DNA from: Spelaeicoccus albus
Lineage (GTDB): Bacteria; Actinomycetota; Actinomycetes; Actinomycetales; Brevibacteriaceae
Assembly (NCBI RefSeq): GCF_013409065.1
Contig: NZ_JACBZP010000001.1
Coordinates: 2,356,001 to 2,420,000, forward strand
DNA: 64,000 bases
Direction: 5' to 3'
Shown: positions 1 to 8,939 of the stretch, one piece after another
How the letters are laid out: each line of letters opens with the position of its first letter
Numbering within the stretch: position 1 is the stretch's first letter
Made by a program: the position numbers and the translations under genes
Notes under the pieces: generated by a model
What the model was told of the DNA's origin: nothing
Seen by the model: the letters and a program-made list of their open reading frames with translations, nothing else
Database searches by the model: none

Positions 1-981
1 GAAGAACACCGAATGGAAATCGGAGAAGAACGTGTTCCAGCGCAATGCTGCGAACACGCCTACCGCGATGACGAAAACCAGCGTCACTATGGAGCCCGAG
101 AACAAGGACATCGAAAGGCCGCGGCGGGTGCGCCTGGCCAAATAGATGCCGAAGATGATCGAACCGATCAGCAAGATCGTTGCGACGAGGAAGTAGATCA
201 CGATCACGGTCTTGACGTCGTGCATGTGCGCGACCTCGCCCGGCTTGAACACGGGCTTACCGGCCTGCAGCACCTTGTCGTCATTGCCGGGGTAGACGAG
301 GTTGCTCAGGAACCGGGAACCATCGAAGTTCATCAGGTACCCGCTGACGTACGACGCCCAGTGCACCCGATCGTCACCCGTGAAGCCGAAAGCGTCGGCG
401 GGGAACCCCGGACGAATCTTGTACTCGAACCACGAAAACACCGGCGTGATGACGACGCGCATGGCCAAGGCGATCACAACCAGCGGCACGCTGATGGTGA
501 TCCACACACGAGCCAGACCGGCCAGGAAGCCGTGCGCCTCCCTCGAACCGTTGCGTTCGCGCACGTGCAGGTCGACCGAACGCGGAGCGTCCGTATCGGC
601 CGTCTGCGTCTCGGCGGGTCCGTCCTCGGTGGTCGCCGGAGCATCATCGGCCATGACGGCGGCCCATTCTTCATCGCTGAGCACCGACGGCTTGCCGGCG
701 TCGCGCGCAGTGGTGGGGCCGGCGGAATCGGTGTCCGTCGACTCGGCACTGGGTGAACCGGCACCGGCCGGATCAGTACTGGCCGGATCAGTACTGGCCG
801 GATCGGCACCCGTCGAATCAGCGCCGGCGGATTCGGTGCCGTCAAAATCGATACTGGTCGAACCGTCGCCGCCGGACATGCCGGTGTCGTCCGAGCCTGG
901 CCCTTCGTCAACTGCCGGCTCGCTGTGCGAATTCAAGCGCCGGGTGACGAGATCGTCGGTATCGGTCGTCGAGGTGGTCAT
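1..981 (-). CDS. DUF1461 / Lit-like integral membrane protein (partial, 3' end off window)
   Basis: The first 327 residues are visible; the end lies beyond the left edge. After about 140 hydrophilic, Asp/Ser/Thr/Pro-rich residues comes a membrane segment (WITISVPLVVIALAMRVV), an external loop of about 70 residues, then two more membrane segments. The signature FFSDFHSVFF at the visible end is typical of the DUF1461 (TIGR01906, Lit) family, whose Bacillus/Enterococcus members rearrange lipoprotein acyl chains. Whether the actinobacterial branch has that activity is not known to me. The ATG at 981 follows a good GGAGG Shine-Dalgarno five bases upstream. The long acidic N-terminal extension, with a PASTD tandem repeat, is unusual for the family. 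The gene diverges from hrpA across a 117 bp gap. Confidence 0.8.
   Translation of the reverse strand, partial: MTTSTTDTDDLVTRRLNSHSEPAVDEGPGSDDTGMSGGDGSTSIDFDGTESAGADSTGADPASTDPASTDPAGAGSPSAESTDTDSAGPTTARDAGKPSVLSDEEWAAVMADDAPATTEDGPAETQTADTDAPRSVDLHVRERNGSREAHGFLAGLARVWITISVPLVVIALAMRVVITPVFSWFEYKIRPGFPADAFGFTGDDRVHWASYVSGYLMNFDGSRFLSNLVYPGNDDKVLQAGKPVFKPGEVAHMHDVKTVIVIYFLVATILLIGSIIFGIYLARRTRRGLSMSLFSGSIVTLVFVIAVGVFAALRWNTFFSDFHSVFF
766..805. repeat. 15-bp tandem repeat inside the DUF1461 gene
   Basis: Two exact copies of a 15-base unit (766-780 and 781-795) are followed by a partial third. They encode PASTD repeats in the disordered N-terminal tail of the minus-strand membrane protein. 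The unit keeps the reading frame, so copy number could vary without breaking the gene. Confidence 0.8.
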
Positions 982-1087
982 TGCGTCCTCCGGGGAAGTG
1001 GACTTTTGAACGCCGTTTGCGTCACTCACACCTTCATCTTGGCACGCAACCCTCGTAAACCTGCGGATTTCGGCTGGCCAGTCGGGA

Positions 1088-1093
1088 TAGTAT
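1088..1093 (+). promoter_or_regulatory. -10 hexamer TAGTAT for leaderless hrpA
   Basis: TAGTAT ends five bases before the GTG start at 1099, so transcription would begin at or beside the start codon. No Shine-Dalgarno is present. No clear -35 is seen. Confidence 0.5.
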
Positions 1094-1098
1094 CGAGC

Positions 1099-4000
1099 GT
1101 GACGATGACTGCCGCACCCATTACCTACCCGCCCGATCTGCCCATCAGTGCACGCCGTGACGACATTGCTGCGGCAATCCGTGACAATCAAGTCGTCATA
1201 ATCGCCGGCGAGACCGGCAGCGGCAAAACCACGCAACTCCCGAAGATCTGTCTCGAGCTGGGGCTCGACGAGGGCGGGCTGATCGGCCACACGCAGCCGC
1301 GCCGGATCGCGGCGCGTACCGTGGCCGACCGGATTGCCGGCGAATTGGGCAGCAGGCTGGGCGGCCGCGTCGGGTATCAAGTGCGCTTCACCTCGCAGGT
1401 GGCCGCCGATACGGCAGTGAAGGTGATGACCGACGGGATTCTGCTGGCCGGGATCGGCCGCGACCCCGATTTGAAGCGCTACAGCGCCATCATCATCGAC
1501 GAAGCACACGAGCGCAGCCTCAATATCGACTTCATCCTGGGGTACCTCAAAAGACTCTTGCCGCGCCGCCCCGGTCTCAAGGTCATCATCACGTCGGCCA
1601 CGATCGACCCGGAACGGTTCTCTCGGCACTTCTTCGATGCTCCGATCATCGAAGTGTCCGGCCGCACCTATCCGGTCGAGATCCGCTATCGGCCGTTGGT
1701 GGCCGAGAGCTCCGGCGACGACGCGGACGACTCGGACGAGGCGGACGACGATCCGCTCGCCTCGCGTACCCGTGATCAAAGCGAGGGGATCATCGCCGCA
1801 GTCGACGAGCTGATGCGCGAGCCGCCCGGAGACATCCTCGTTTTTTTGAGCGGCGAACGCGAAATCCGCGACACGCTCGAACAGCTCACCGGCCACTTGG
1901 AACGCCGGCGAGGAGCCGCAGCCCGCCCGGTCGACGTCATCCCGCTTTACGCCAGACTGTCCTCGGGCGAACAGCACCGGGTATTCACCGACCATTCGCG
2001 CCCGCGAATCGTATTGGCCACCAATGTGGCAGAGACCTCGCTCACGGTGCCCGGCATCAAATACGTGATCGATACCGGCACCGCCCGGATCTCACGGTAT
2101 TCACATCGCACAAAGGTGCAACGGCTGCCGATCGAACGCATTTCGCAGGCCAGCGCCAATCAGCGCGCCGGCCGTTGCGGGCGCACCAGCGACGGCATCT
2201 GCATCAGGCTCTACGGCAAAGCGGACTTCGAATCGCGGCCCGAATTCACCGATCCGGAAATCCTGCGCACCAACCTGGCAGCCGTCATCTTGCAAATGGC
2301 GTCGCTCGGTTTCGCGCGCACGGACGCCGAATTGCTCTCGTTCCCGTTCGTCGAGCCCCCCGATTCGCGCGCCGTCCGCGACGGACGCACACTCCTGACC
2401 GAGCTGGGGGCGCTCCGAAGCACGCGCGACGGCGCGACAAAACTGACCCGCATCGGCCGCCAGCTGTCGGGCCTGCCCATCGATCCGCGGCTCGGGCGAA
2501 TGCTCGTCGAAGCGCAACGGCGCGGCGTCGTTGCCGAGGTTCTCGTCATCGTGGCGGCCCTGTCGATTCAGGACCCCCGTGAGCGACCGGCTGAAACCCG
2601 GGATGCCGCGGACGCAAAGCACCGCCGCTTCGACAATGACCGTTCGGATTTTCTCACGCTGCTCAATTTGTGGACCTATGCCGAGCAGCGGCGGGAAGAG
2701 TTGTCGTCGAACCAATTCCGCAAATTGTGCCGCGCAGAATATTTGAACTTCATGCGGCTGCGCGAATGGCAGGATCTTGCCGCTCAGCTGCGGCATATGG
2801 CCCGCCCGCAAGGTATTACCGGACCACGGATGAAATGGGCGCAACCCGATGTCGAGCCCGGCGCCGAGCCCGACCCGCAGCGCGAAGCGATCGCCGAGTC
2901 CGTACACAGGTCGGTGCTCACCGGGCTGCTGACGCAAGTGGGAATGCGCATAGAACCGGATCGTAAATCCTCCAGCCGGCGATCCGGTCGCCCTCGCGGC
3001 GATTTCCACGGCGTCCGCGGCACGAAGTTCGCCGTTTTCCCGGGCTCCGCGTTGTTCAAGAAACCGCCGAAGTGGATCATGTCGGCCGAACTCGTCGAGA
3101 CCAGCAGGCTGTGGGCGCGCATGAACGCCCGCATCGAACCGGACTGGTTGCTGCAACAAGCCGGCGACTTGTTGAAACATGGCTACAGTGATCCGCACTG
3201 GGAGGCTAAGCGCGGCGCTGTGATGGCATCGGAGAAGGTCACGCTGCTCGGACTCCCGGTCGTCGACGGTCGACGCGTGCAGTACGGACGGATCGACCCC
3301 GAGCTCAGCCGCGATCTCTTCATCCGCCGGGCGCTCGTTGAAGGCGATTGGAAGACCCGGCATCGGTTCTTGGCGCGTAATCGCCGCTTGGTCGCCGACG
3401 TCGAGGAACTCGAATCGAGGACGCGGCGCGGCATGCTCGTCGACGACGAGACGCTTTTCGCGTTCTACGACGAGCGGATCCCCGCCGATGTCGTCTCGGC
3501 GAGACATTTCGATGCTTGGTGGAAGAAAGCCGGTCGCGACGCCCCGAACCTGCTCGACTTCACGCCGGACATGCTTGTCGACGAGGCGGCGGCCGACGTC
3601 GACGACGCCGATTTTCCGGTCAGCTGGCCGCTGCCGGACGGTACGGAAGCCCCGCTGACGTATCAATTCGAGCCGGGCACCGAAGCGGACGGCGTGACTG
3701 TCGCCCTTCCGATCGAGATCTTAGGGCAGATCGACGACGCCGTGTTCACGTGGCAAATTCCGGGCCTGCGGGTTGAACTGATCACCGCGTTGATCCGGTC
3801 ACTGCCCAAGCCGGTGCGCAGGCATTTCGTGCCGGCACCCGACGTGGCCGCCCGTGCCGCCGCGACGTTGGAACCGTACGCCGGCGATATCCGGGACGCG
3901 TTGGCCGCCGAGCTCTCGGCGCCGGGGGAGCAGACAGTACGTGCCGGCGACTTCGACATGTCCAAAGTGCCCGACCATTTGCGGATGACGTTCCGCATCG

Positions 4001-4980
4001 TTGACGTGGGCGGCCGGGCGCTGCGCGAAGACACCGACCTGGCCGCGTTGCGCGAGACAGTTGCCCCGACCGCCCAGCGCCGGCTGTCCGAAGCGGCCTC
4101 GACCGTCGAACGCCGCGGCGTCACCGAGTGGGACTTCGGCACGCTGGACGACGCGTTCGAGCGGGAGGCGGGCGGCCACCGGGTTCAGGGATATCCCGCG
4201 CTGGTGGACGACGGGGACACGGTCTCGGTCGCGGTCCGCCCGCGCCAGGAAGACGCGCAGCAGGCCACGTGGCACGGCGTCCGGAAGCTGGTGCTGCTCT
4301 CGGTACCGTCGCCGGCCGGGTACGTGCGGGAGCATTTGAGCAACACTGAAAAGCTGGTCTTCGCCAGGCAACCGGCGGGCGTGGACGCCATTCTCGACGA
4401 TTGCGTCGTCGCGGCCGCCGACCGGCTCATGCTCGAATACGGGCTGACGCCCGAGTCGAACGTGCGTGAGCGGGACGGGTTCGTGCGGCTGCGCTCCTTC
4501 GTGGCCGAGCGACTGGTGGACGCCGCTTTCGACGTCGTCAAAGTCGTCGGCGAGATCCTCGCCCGGTACGGGGAACTCGATAGGCAGATCTCCGGGACGA
4601 AAAGCCTGACGCTGCTGCCCGTGCTTGCCGACATCCGCGCGCAAATAGACGCACTGGTCCACCCGGGATTCATTGCAGAGACCGGCTGGGAACAACTGCA
4701 CCACGTGCCGCGCTACGTTGCCGCGGCACGAATCCGACTGGACAAGGCCGCCGAGAACCCGCAGGCCGACCGCAGCCGTGCCGACCGGGTCGGCGCCATG
4801 ACCGACGAGTACGAAAAGGCGCTGTCGGCGTTGCCGAAGTCGGCAGTGCCCGGGCCCGCGCTGTCGCACGTGCGTTGGATGATCGAAGAGTTGCGGGTGA
4901 GCCTATTCGCCCAGCAGCTCGGCACCGCATACCCGGTCTCCGAACAGCGCATTCGCAAAGCTTTGGCGGCGGCCCGATAG
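1099..4980 (+). CDS. hrpA: ATP-dependent RNA helicase HrpA (DEAH box)
   Basis: A 1,293-residue DEAH-box RNA helicase, the usual length for HrpA. Walker A (GETGSGKTT) is at about residues 37-45 and the DEAH box at 134-137, followed by SAT and the helicase C-terminal motif QRAGRCGR. The HA2/OB-fold regions and the long HrpA-specific C-terminal domain (about 700-1293) complete the family layout. In E. coli HrpA rescues stalled ribosomes by acting on mRNA; the same role is inferred here. An open frame continues upstream to 925, but that overlaps the divergent DUF1461 gene. The GTG at 1099 sits five bases after a TAGTAT -10 element, suggesting a leaderless start; an ATG two codons later (1105) is the alternative. 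Confidence 0.95.
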   Translation: MTMTAAPITYPPDLPISARRDDIAAAIRDNQVVIIAGETGSGKTTQLPKICLELGLDEGGLIGHTQPRRIAARTVADRIAGELGSRLGGRVGYQVRFTSQVAADTAVKVMTDGILLAGIGRDPDLKRYSAIIIDEAHERSLNIDFILGYLKRLLPRRPGLKVIITSATIDPERFSRHFFDAPIIEVSGRTYPVEIRYRPLVAESSGDDADDSDEADDDPLASRTRDQSEGIIAAVDELMREPPGDILVFLSGEREIRDTLEQLTGHLERRRGAAARPVDVIPLYARLSSGEQHRVFTDHSRPRIVLATNVAETSLTVPGIKYVIDTGTARISRYSHRTKVQRLPIERISQASANQRAGRCGRTSDGICIRLYGKADFESRPEFTDPEILRTNLAAVILQMASLGFARTDAELLSFPFVEPPDSRAVRDGRTLLTELGALRSTRDGATKLTRIGRQLSGLPIDPRLGRMLVEAQRRGVVAEVLVIVAALSIQDPRERPAETRDAADAKHRRFDNDRSDFLTLLNLWTYAEQRREELSSNQFRKLCRAEYLNFMRLREWQDLAAQLRHMARPQGITGPRMKWAQPDVEPGAEPDPQREAIAESVHRSVLTGLLTQVGMRIEPDRKSSSRRSGRPRGDFHGVRGTKFAVFPGSALFKKPPKWIMSAELVETSRLWARMNARIEPDWLLQQAGDLLKHGYSDPHWEAKRGAVMASEKVTLLGLPVVDGRRVQYGRIDPELSRDLFIRRALVEGDWKTRHRFLARNRRLVADVEELESRTRRGMLVDDETLFAFYDERIPADVVSARHFDAWWKKAGRDAPNLLDFTPDMLVDEAAADVDDADFPVSWPLPDGTEAPLTYQFEPGTEADGVTVALPIEILGQIDDAVFTWQIPGLRVELITALIRSLPKPVRRHFVPAPDVAARAAATLEPYAGDIRDALAAELSAPGEQTVRAGDFDMSKVPDHLRMTFRIVDVGGRALREDTDLAALRETVAPTAQRRLSEAASTVERRGVTEWDFGTLDDAFEREAGGHRVQGYPALVDDGDTVSVAVRPRQEDAQQATWHGVRKLVLLSVPSPAGYVREHLSNTEKLVFARQPAGVDAILDDCVVAAADRLMLEYGLTPESNVRERDGFVRLRSFVAERLVDAAFDVVKVVGEILARYGELDRQISGTKSLTLLPVLADIRAQIDALVHPGFIAETGWEQLHHVPRYVAAARIRLDKAAENPQADRSRADRVGAMTDEYEKALSALPKSAVPGPALSHVRWMIEELRVSLFAQQLGTAYPVSEQRIRKALAAAR

Positions 4981-4993
4981 TCGGAAAGGCACC

Positions 4994-5362
4994 TCAGACG
5001 AACCCCAGCGGAAACCAGGACAGCGGCGTTGCGCCGGCCAACACCACGGCGATTGCGGCATAGACGATCTGCCACCGGAGGCTCCGGCGGAACAGCAGGA
5101 TGCCCCACGCCGCGACGGCCAGGCCCGACGCCACGAGAGGAGCGATGAACATGGTCATGAATTTCGCTCGCTCGGCCGCGGGCGCATTCGTCACGACCGG
5201 CGACGACGAATAGGTGCCGACGCCGATGGCAAAGGCAACGGACAAGAACAGCAGCGGAATGACCACGACGGCGCAGAGCACGGGCAGCAACCACCGCGGC
5301 AGCTGCTTCCCGGCCGGCCGCGGAGACGGATGGGTGTGGATACGCGGGCGCGGTTTAGCCAT
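4994..5362 (-). CDS. Small membrane protein of unknown function
   Basis: A 122-residue protein with a basic, proline-rich N-terminus (PRPRIHTHPSPRP) and three predicted membrane segments at about residues 20-45, 65-88 and 94-118. I do not recognise a family. It is convergent with hrpA (13 bp gap) and divergent from prfC. The ATG at 5362 is chosen because a TACACT hexamer lies nine bases upstream, giving an almost leaderless message. A longer frame to 5458 would run into the prfC start and is less likely. Confidence 0.7.
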   Translation of the reverse strand: MAKPRPRIHTHPSPRPAGKQLPRWLLPVLCAVVVIPLLFLSVAFAIGVGTYSSSPVVTNAPAAERAKFMTMFIAPLVASGLAVAAWGILLFRRSLRWQIVYAAIAVVLAGATPLSWFPLGFV

Positions 5363-5412
5363 GATGAGGCAAGTGTAACGACCGCGGCTGACGATCCGGC
5401 CCGGTGAGCCAG

Positions 5413-5418
5413 TACGAT
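5413..5418 (+). promoter_or_regulatory. -10 hexamer TACGAT for leaderless prfC
   Basis: TACGAT ends six bases before the GTG at 5425. There is no Shine-Dalgarno upstream of that codon, so a leaderless transcript is likely. Confidence 0.5.
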
Positions 5419-5424
5419 TGTGCG

Positions 5425-7005
5425 GTGAGTTCCCCGTCCGAAGTCCTGGCCCAAGCACGCCGCCGACGCACGTTCGCCGTGATTTCGCACCCGGACGCCG
5501 GCAAGTCCACGTTGACCGAAGCGCTGGCGCTGCACGCCCGGGTGATCGGCCAAGCCGGAGCGACGCACGGCAAGGCCGGACGCCGCGGCACGGTGTCCGA
5601 CTGGATGACCATGGAACGCGAGCGCGGCATCTCGATCTCGTCGGCTGCCCTGCAGTTCGAGTACCGCGACACGGTGATCAATTTGCTGGACACCCCCGGC
5701 CACGCCGACTTCTCCGAGGACACCTACCGCGTGCTGTCGGCCGTGGATTGCGCCGTCATGCTCGTTGATGCGGCAAAGGGCCTCGAGACGCAGACCATGA
5801 AACTCTTCGAGGTCTGTCGGCATCGGGGCATCCCCATCATCACGGTGATCAACAAATGGGACAGGCCCGGCAACGAAGCGCTCGAACTGATGGATGAAGT
5901 GCTGGAGCGCACAGGACTGCTGCCGACACCGTTGACGTGGCCGGTCGGCGATTCCGGCGACTTCCGCGGCGTCCTCGACCGCAGAACCGGTCAGTACATC
6001 AAATTCACCCGCACCGAGGGCGGCGCCACTATTGCCGGCGAAGAACGCTTCGATGCCGACGCGGCGTCCGACATGGAAGGACAGGCGTGGTCGACGGCCG
6101 TCGAGGAGTCCGGGCTGCTCGAACTCGAAGACCAACAGCACGATCAGGACGCATTCCTGGCCGGCCGGACGACGCCGGTGATGTTCGGCTCGGCAGTGTT
6201 GAACTTCGGCGTCCACCAGCTGCTCGACACTCTCGTCGACCTCGCGCCGTACGCCGAGGCTCGTCCCGACTCGGACGGCGAGCTGCGCCCCGTTGACGCG
6301 CCGTTCTCCGGTTTTGTCTTCAAGGTGCAGGCAGGAATGGACACGGCGCATCGGGACAGGCTCGCCTTTGTGCGCGTGTGCTCGGGGCTTTTCACCCGCG
6401 GCATGGTTGTCACTCACGCCGCGACCGGCAAACCGTTTGCCACCAAATACGCCCAGCACGTCTTCGGCCGCGACCGCGAGGTGATCGACGAGGCGTATCC
6501 GGGTGACGTGGTGGGCCTGGTGAATGCGTCGGCGCTGCGCGTCGGTGACAGCCTCTATGTGGACAAGCCCGTCTCGTTCCCGCCAATTCCCACTTTCGCG
6601 CCGGAGCACTTCATGGTGATCCGGGCCAAGGATTCGTCGAAGTACAAGCAGTTCCGCCGCGGCATCTCGCAGCTCGACCACGAAGGCGTCGTGCAGGTGC
6701 TCCGCTCGGACCTGCGCGGCGACCAGGCACCGGTTCTCGGCGCGGTCGGCCCGATGCAGTTCGAGGTGGCCGAAGACCGGATGAACAACGAATTCAACGC
6801 GCCGGTGAAGCTTGAACGGCTCGATTTCTCTCTTGCCCGCCGCACCACTCCGGATTGGATCCCCCAGCTCGGCCGGGAACGGTCGGTCGAGGTGCTCTCT
6901 CGCTCGGACGGCGAGTTGCTCGCATTGTTCTCCGACAGGTGGCGCCTGGCCGGGGTCGAACGCGAACACCCCGGCATCGTCCTCGAACCGCTGGTCGTCT
7001 CGTAA
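5425..7005 (+). CDS. prfC: Peptide chain release factor 3
   Basis: A 526-residue translational GTPase matching the usual RF3 length. It recycles RF1/RF2 from the ribosome after termination. Visible GTPase motifs are G1 (SHPDAGKST, about 21-29), the switch region with RERGISI, G3 (DTPGH, 89-93) and G4 (NKWD, 143-146). EF-Tu-like domain 2 and the RF3 C-terminal domain follow. The GTG at 5425 is preferred over the GTG at 5404 because it sits six bases after a TACGAT hexamer. The same spacing is seen in several other genes here. Confidence 0.95.
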   Translation: MSSPSEVLAQARRRRTFAVISHPDAGKSTLTEALALHARVIGQAGATHGKAGRRGTVSDWMTMERERGISISSAALQFEYRDTVINLLDTPGHADFSEDTYRVLSAVDCAVMLVDAAKGLETQTMKLFEVCRHRGIPIITVINKWDRPGNEALELMDEVLERTGLLPTPLTWPVGDSGDFRGVLDRRTGQYIKFTRTEGGATIAGEERFDADAASDMEGQAWSTAVEESGLLELEDQQHDQDAFLAGRTTPVMFGSAVLNFGVHQLLDTLVDLAPYAEARPDSDGELRPVDAPFSGFVFKVQAGMDTAHRDRLAFVRVCSGLFTRGMVVTHAATGKPFATKYAQHVFGRDREVIDEAYPGDVVGLVNASALRVGDSLYVDKPVSFPPIPTFAPEHFMVIRAKDSSKYKQFRRGISQLDHEGVVQVLRSDLRGDQAPVLGAVGPMQFEVAEDRMNNEFNAPVKLERLDFSLARRTTPDWIPQLGRERSVEVLSRSDGELLALFSDRWRLAGVEREHPGIVLEPLVVS

Positions 7006-7096
7006 GCCGCGCCGGCAAATCTCCGCCGGGCAGAAGGAGCACGTTTTCCCCGCTCACGTGTGCGGTTCCGGAGTAAACTGGACGGTTGAAGCGGAT

Positions 7097-7477
7097 ATGG
7101 CTACCCAAGCATTCGACCCCACGGTGACAGTGCCCAACCTGGTCGGTGGGCAGATCGATGATGCGCGTTTGGCATGCGATGTTCTCGAATTGACGTTGTA
7201 CGCAGCCGATCAAGACGGCAGGCCGCTTGGCGAGATCGACTGGCCGGGGCACTACGTCGTCCGCTGGCAGTCTCCGGAAGCCGGAGAGCAGGCCACCCGC
7301 GGCAGCGTCGTCGCCATCCATGCCAGCGCCGGCGGAGGAGACGGATCGGGCGACCGCGAGCCGCGACCGCCCAGGCTCGATCCGCCCATGAGCACCGTCG
7401 AACTCGATGTGCCGCACACCTACCCCGAACCGGCAACGCACGGGAGCCCGAGAGCCCCGGTCCCGGATCGCGCGTAA
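7097..7477 (+). CDS. Single PASTA-domain protein
   Basis: A 126-residue protein with one PASTA domain (about residues 9-77, VTVPNLVGGQ to VVAIHA) and a Pro/Arg-rich tail. PASTA domains usually occur in tandem outside the membrane on penicillin-binding proteins and Ser/Thr kinases, where they sense muropeptides. Here there is one copy with no signal peptide or membrane segment, so the usual role does not fit. A TAAACT hexamer at 7074-7079 would give a leader of about 10 bases before the ATG at 7097. The gene stands alone between prfC and the convergent PhzF-like gene. Confidence 0.75.
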   Translation: MATQAFDPTVTVPNLVGGQIDDARLACDVLELTLYAADQDGRPLGEIDWPGHYVVRWQSPEAGEQATRGSVVAIHASAGGGDGSGDREPRPPRLDPPMSTVELDVPHTYPEPATHGSPRAPVPDRA

Positions 7478-7499
7478 CCGTCCGGCTTTGCCCGCGCCC

Positions 7500-8330
7500 T
7501 CAGGTCTCGAGAGTGACGAAACCATCCAGATAGCGCACGTACGATCCGGCCAAGCGCACCCGATCACCCTCGACGGTGCAGTCGACGACGCCGCCGCGGG
7601 CCGAGAGCTGCTCGGCCCGCAGCGCCGTCTTGCCGAGCCTGGCTGCCCAAAACGGCGCCAACTGGCTGTGCGCCGATCCGGTCACCGGATCTTCGGCCAC
7701 GCCGGCTTTGCCGCCGAACCAGCGCGAGACGAAGTCCGGCCCGTCGGTCGGGCCTTCGGCCGTGACCATGACGCCGCGTGCGTCCATCCGGCGCAGCGCC
7801 GTGAAATCGGGGTCCAGCGCACGCACCGCCTGCGCGTCGTCGACGACGTACAGCAGGTCCGTTGCGGCGTGCGTGGAGACCGGCCGGATGCCGAGCGCGC
7901 GGCTGATCTCGTCGTCCGGCGCCGTGGGTTCGGGGAATTCGGCCGGGAAATCGAGCTCCAGCGTACGAGGGCCGGTCCGACGGACCGTCAGCCAGCCGGA
8001 TCTGCCGTAGAACGCGATCTCGTCGAGATTCGGATGCTCGTCCTCGAACAGTTGCGCGGCCGCGGCAAGCGTGGCGTGCCCGCACAGGTCGACTTCCGTG
8101 ACGGGGGTGAACCACCGTAAGTGGTATTGAGGCATCCCGCCCTCGGGGCGGTCAGGCGTATCGGCAGGTAACGCGGCAGTGTAGAAAGCGGTTTCGGAAA
8201 GGTTGTTCTCCTCGGCCAGACCGGCCAGGACGGCGTCGTTCGGCCATTCGCCCAGCGGCATGACGGCTGCCGGGTTTCCGGTGAACGGTTTGGTGGCGAA
8301 TGCGTCGATCTGGTGCAGCGGGATCTCCAT
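7500..8330 (-). CDS. PhzF-family isomerase/epimerase-like protein
   Basis: A 276-residue PhzF/YddE-like protein with the two-lobed diaminopimelate-epimerase fold. Family landmarks are the N-terminal HQIDAFATKPFTGNPAAV, the putative catalytic Glu in NNLSETAF, LCGHATLA, and the C-terminal GVAEDPVTGSAH. PhzF isomerises a phenazine precursor, but most homologues have unknown substrates and no phenazine genes lie nearby. The ATG at 8330 is chosen; a CAAGCT hexamer six bases upstream resembles the leaderless pattern seen elsewhere. A GTG at 8348 would add six residues. Confidence 0.9.
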   Translation of the reverse strand: MEIPLHQIDAFATKPFTGNPAAVMPLGEWPNDAVLAGLAEENNLSETAFYTAALPADTPDRPEGGMPQYHLRWFTPVTEVDLCGHATLAAAAQLFEDEHPNLDEIAFYGRSGWLTVRRTGPRTLELDFPAEFPEPTAPDDEISRALGIRPVSTHAATDLLYVVDDAQAVRALDPDFTALRRMDARGVMVTAEGPTDGPDFVSRWFGGKAGVAEDPVTGSAHSQLAPFWAARLGKTALRAEQLSARGGVVDCTVEGDRVRLAGSYVRYLDGFVTLET

Positions 8331-8359
8331 CACCCCAGCTTGACACACGAATGCCCGGA

Positions 8360-8860
8360 TCAGCTCTCGCTGCCCGGACGCGGCCAGACTCGTGCCCAGA
8401 TGCGTTCGATATCGCCGTTATAGCGCATCAGCAGGGCGGCAAAGGTTTCGATGTCGGCGCGCGACCAGGTCTTGAAGACGCGTTCGAGCCCATCCACATT
8501 TGCATCCCGAGTTTCCTTCAGCATGCGTCGCCCCTTGGCAGTGAGCCGGAATTTGCGGGCAATGCCGCCGTCCGGGTCGGGAATGCGCTCGGCGAGCCCG
8601 GCACGCATGAGTGCGGCGGTCTGCCTGTTCAACGTGGACGCATCGAGCCCGAAAGCCTCGGAGAGCTGGCCGATGCTCATCGGCCCGGAAATGCTCATCC
8701 GGGAAAGGATCGTGTAGGCGCTTCGGTCCAATCTGGTGCTACCCGAACGTTGCCGACCTTCAAGGAGTGAATGCCGACCGAGGATCATCATTTCGAACTC
8801 CACGGACTCCACCGGCCCCTCCATCGTCACCTCGCTTATCGCGTCATCGTCCCTTGGCAC
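8360..8860 (-). CDS. MarR-family transcriptional regulator
   Basis: A 166-residue winged-helix regulator with recognition-helix region LSEAFGLDASTLNRQTAALM and wing RIPDPDGGIARKFRLTAKG, typical of MarR. These proteins bind palindromes as dimers and release DNA on binding small phenolic or drug-like ligands. The gene diverges from an MFS exporter, and two strong inverted repeats fill the shared intergenic region, so it very likely represses the pump and itself. The annotated start is GTG 8860; the ATG at 8824, preceded by GAGG five bases upstream, is a good alternative that removes 12 residues. Confidence 0.92.
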   Translation of the reverse strand: MPRDDDAISEVTMEGPVESVEFEMMILGRHSLLEGRQRSGSTRLDRSAYTILSRMSISGPMSIGQLSEAFGLDASTLNRQTAALMRAGLAERIPDPDGGIARKFRLTAKGRRMLKETRDANVDGLERVFKTWSRADIETFAALLMRYNGDIERIWARVWPRPGSES

Positions 8861-8870
8861 GTCTCCACCT

Positions 8871-8910
8871 TAATATGTGTATATTACATATTATGTGTAG
8901 ACTACACATA
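8871..8910. promoter_or_regulatory. Two MarR-type operators between marR-like gene and MFS gene
   Basis: Site 1 (8871-8893) is TAATATGT, seven bases, ACATATTA. Site 2 (8892-8910) is TATGTGTAG, A, CTACACATA, a perfect 9-bp palindrome around one base. Both arms share the TATGT core, and the sites touch. Site 2 contains TAGACT (8898-8903), a likely -10 element for the MFS gene, so binding would block its transcription. The A+T content is far above the surroundings. Confidence 0.85.
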
Positions 8911-8939
8911 GAATTTCCGACGACGTGCAGGAGACCCTT

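Noticed and set aside
925-1098. Upstream extension of the hrpA frame
   Set aside because: It overlaps the divergent membrane-protein gene and its ribosome site, and adds residues not found in HrpA.
2101-3666. A 521-codon open frame on the minus strand
   Set aside because: Antisense to hrpA; shadow composition.
5191-6969. A 592-codon open frame on the minus strand
   Set aside because: Antisense to prfC and rich in Arg/His/Gly; no domain visible.
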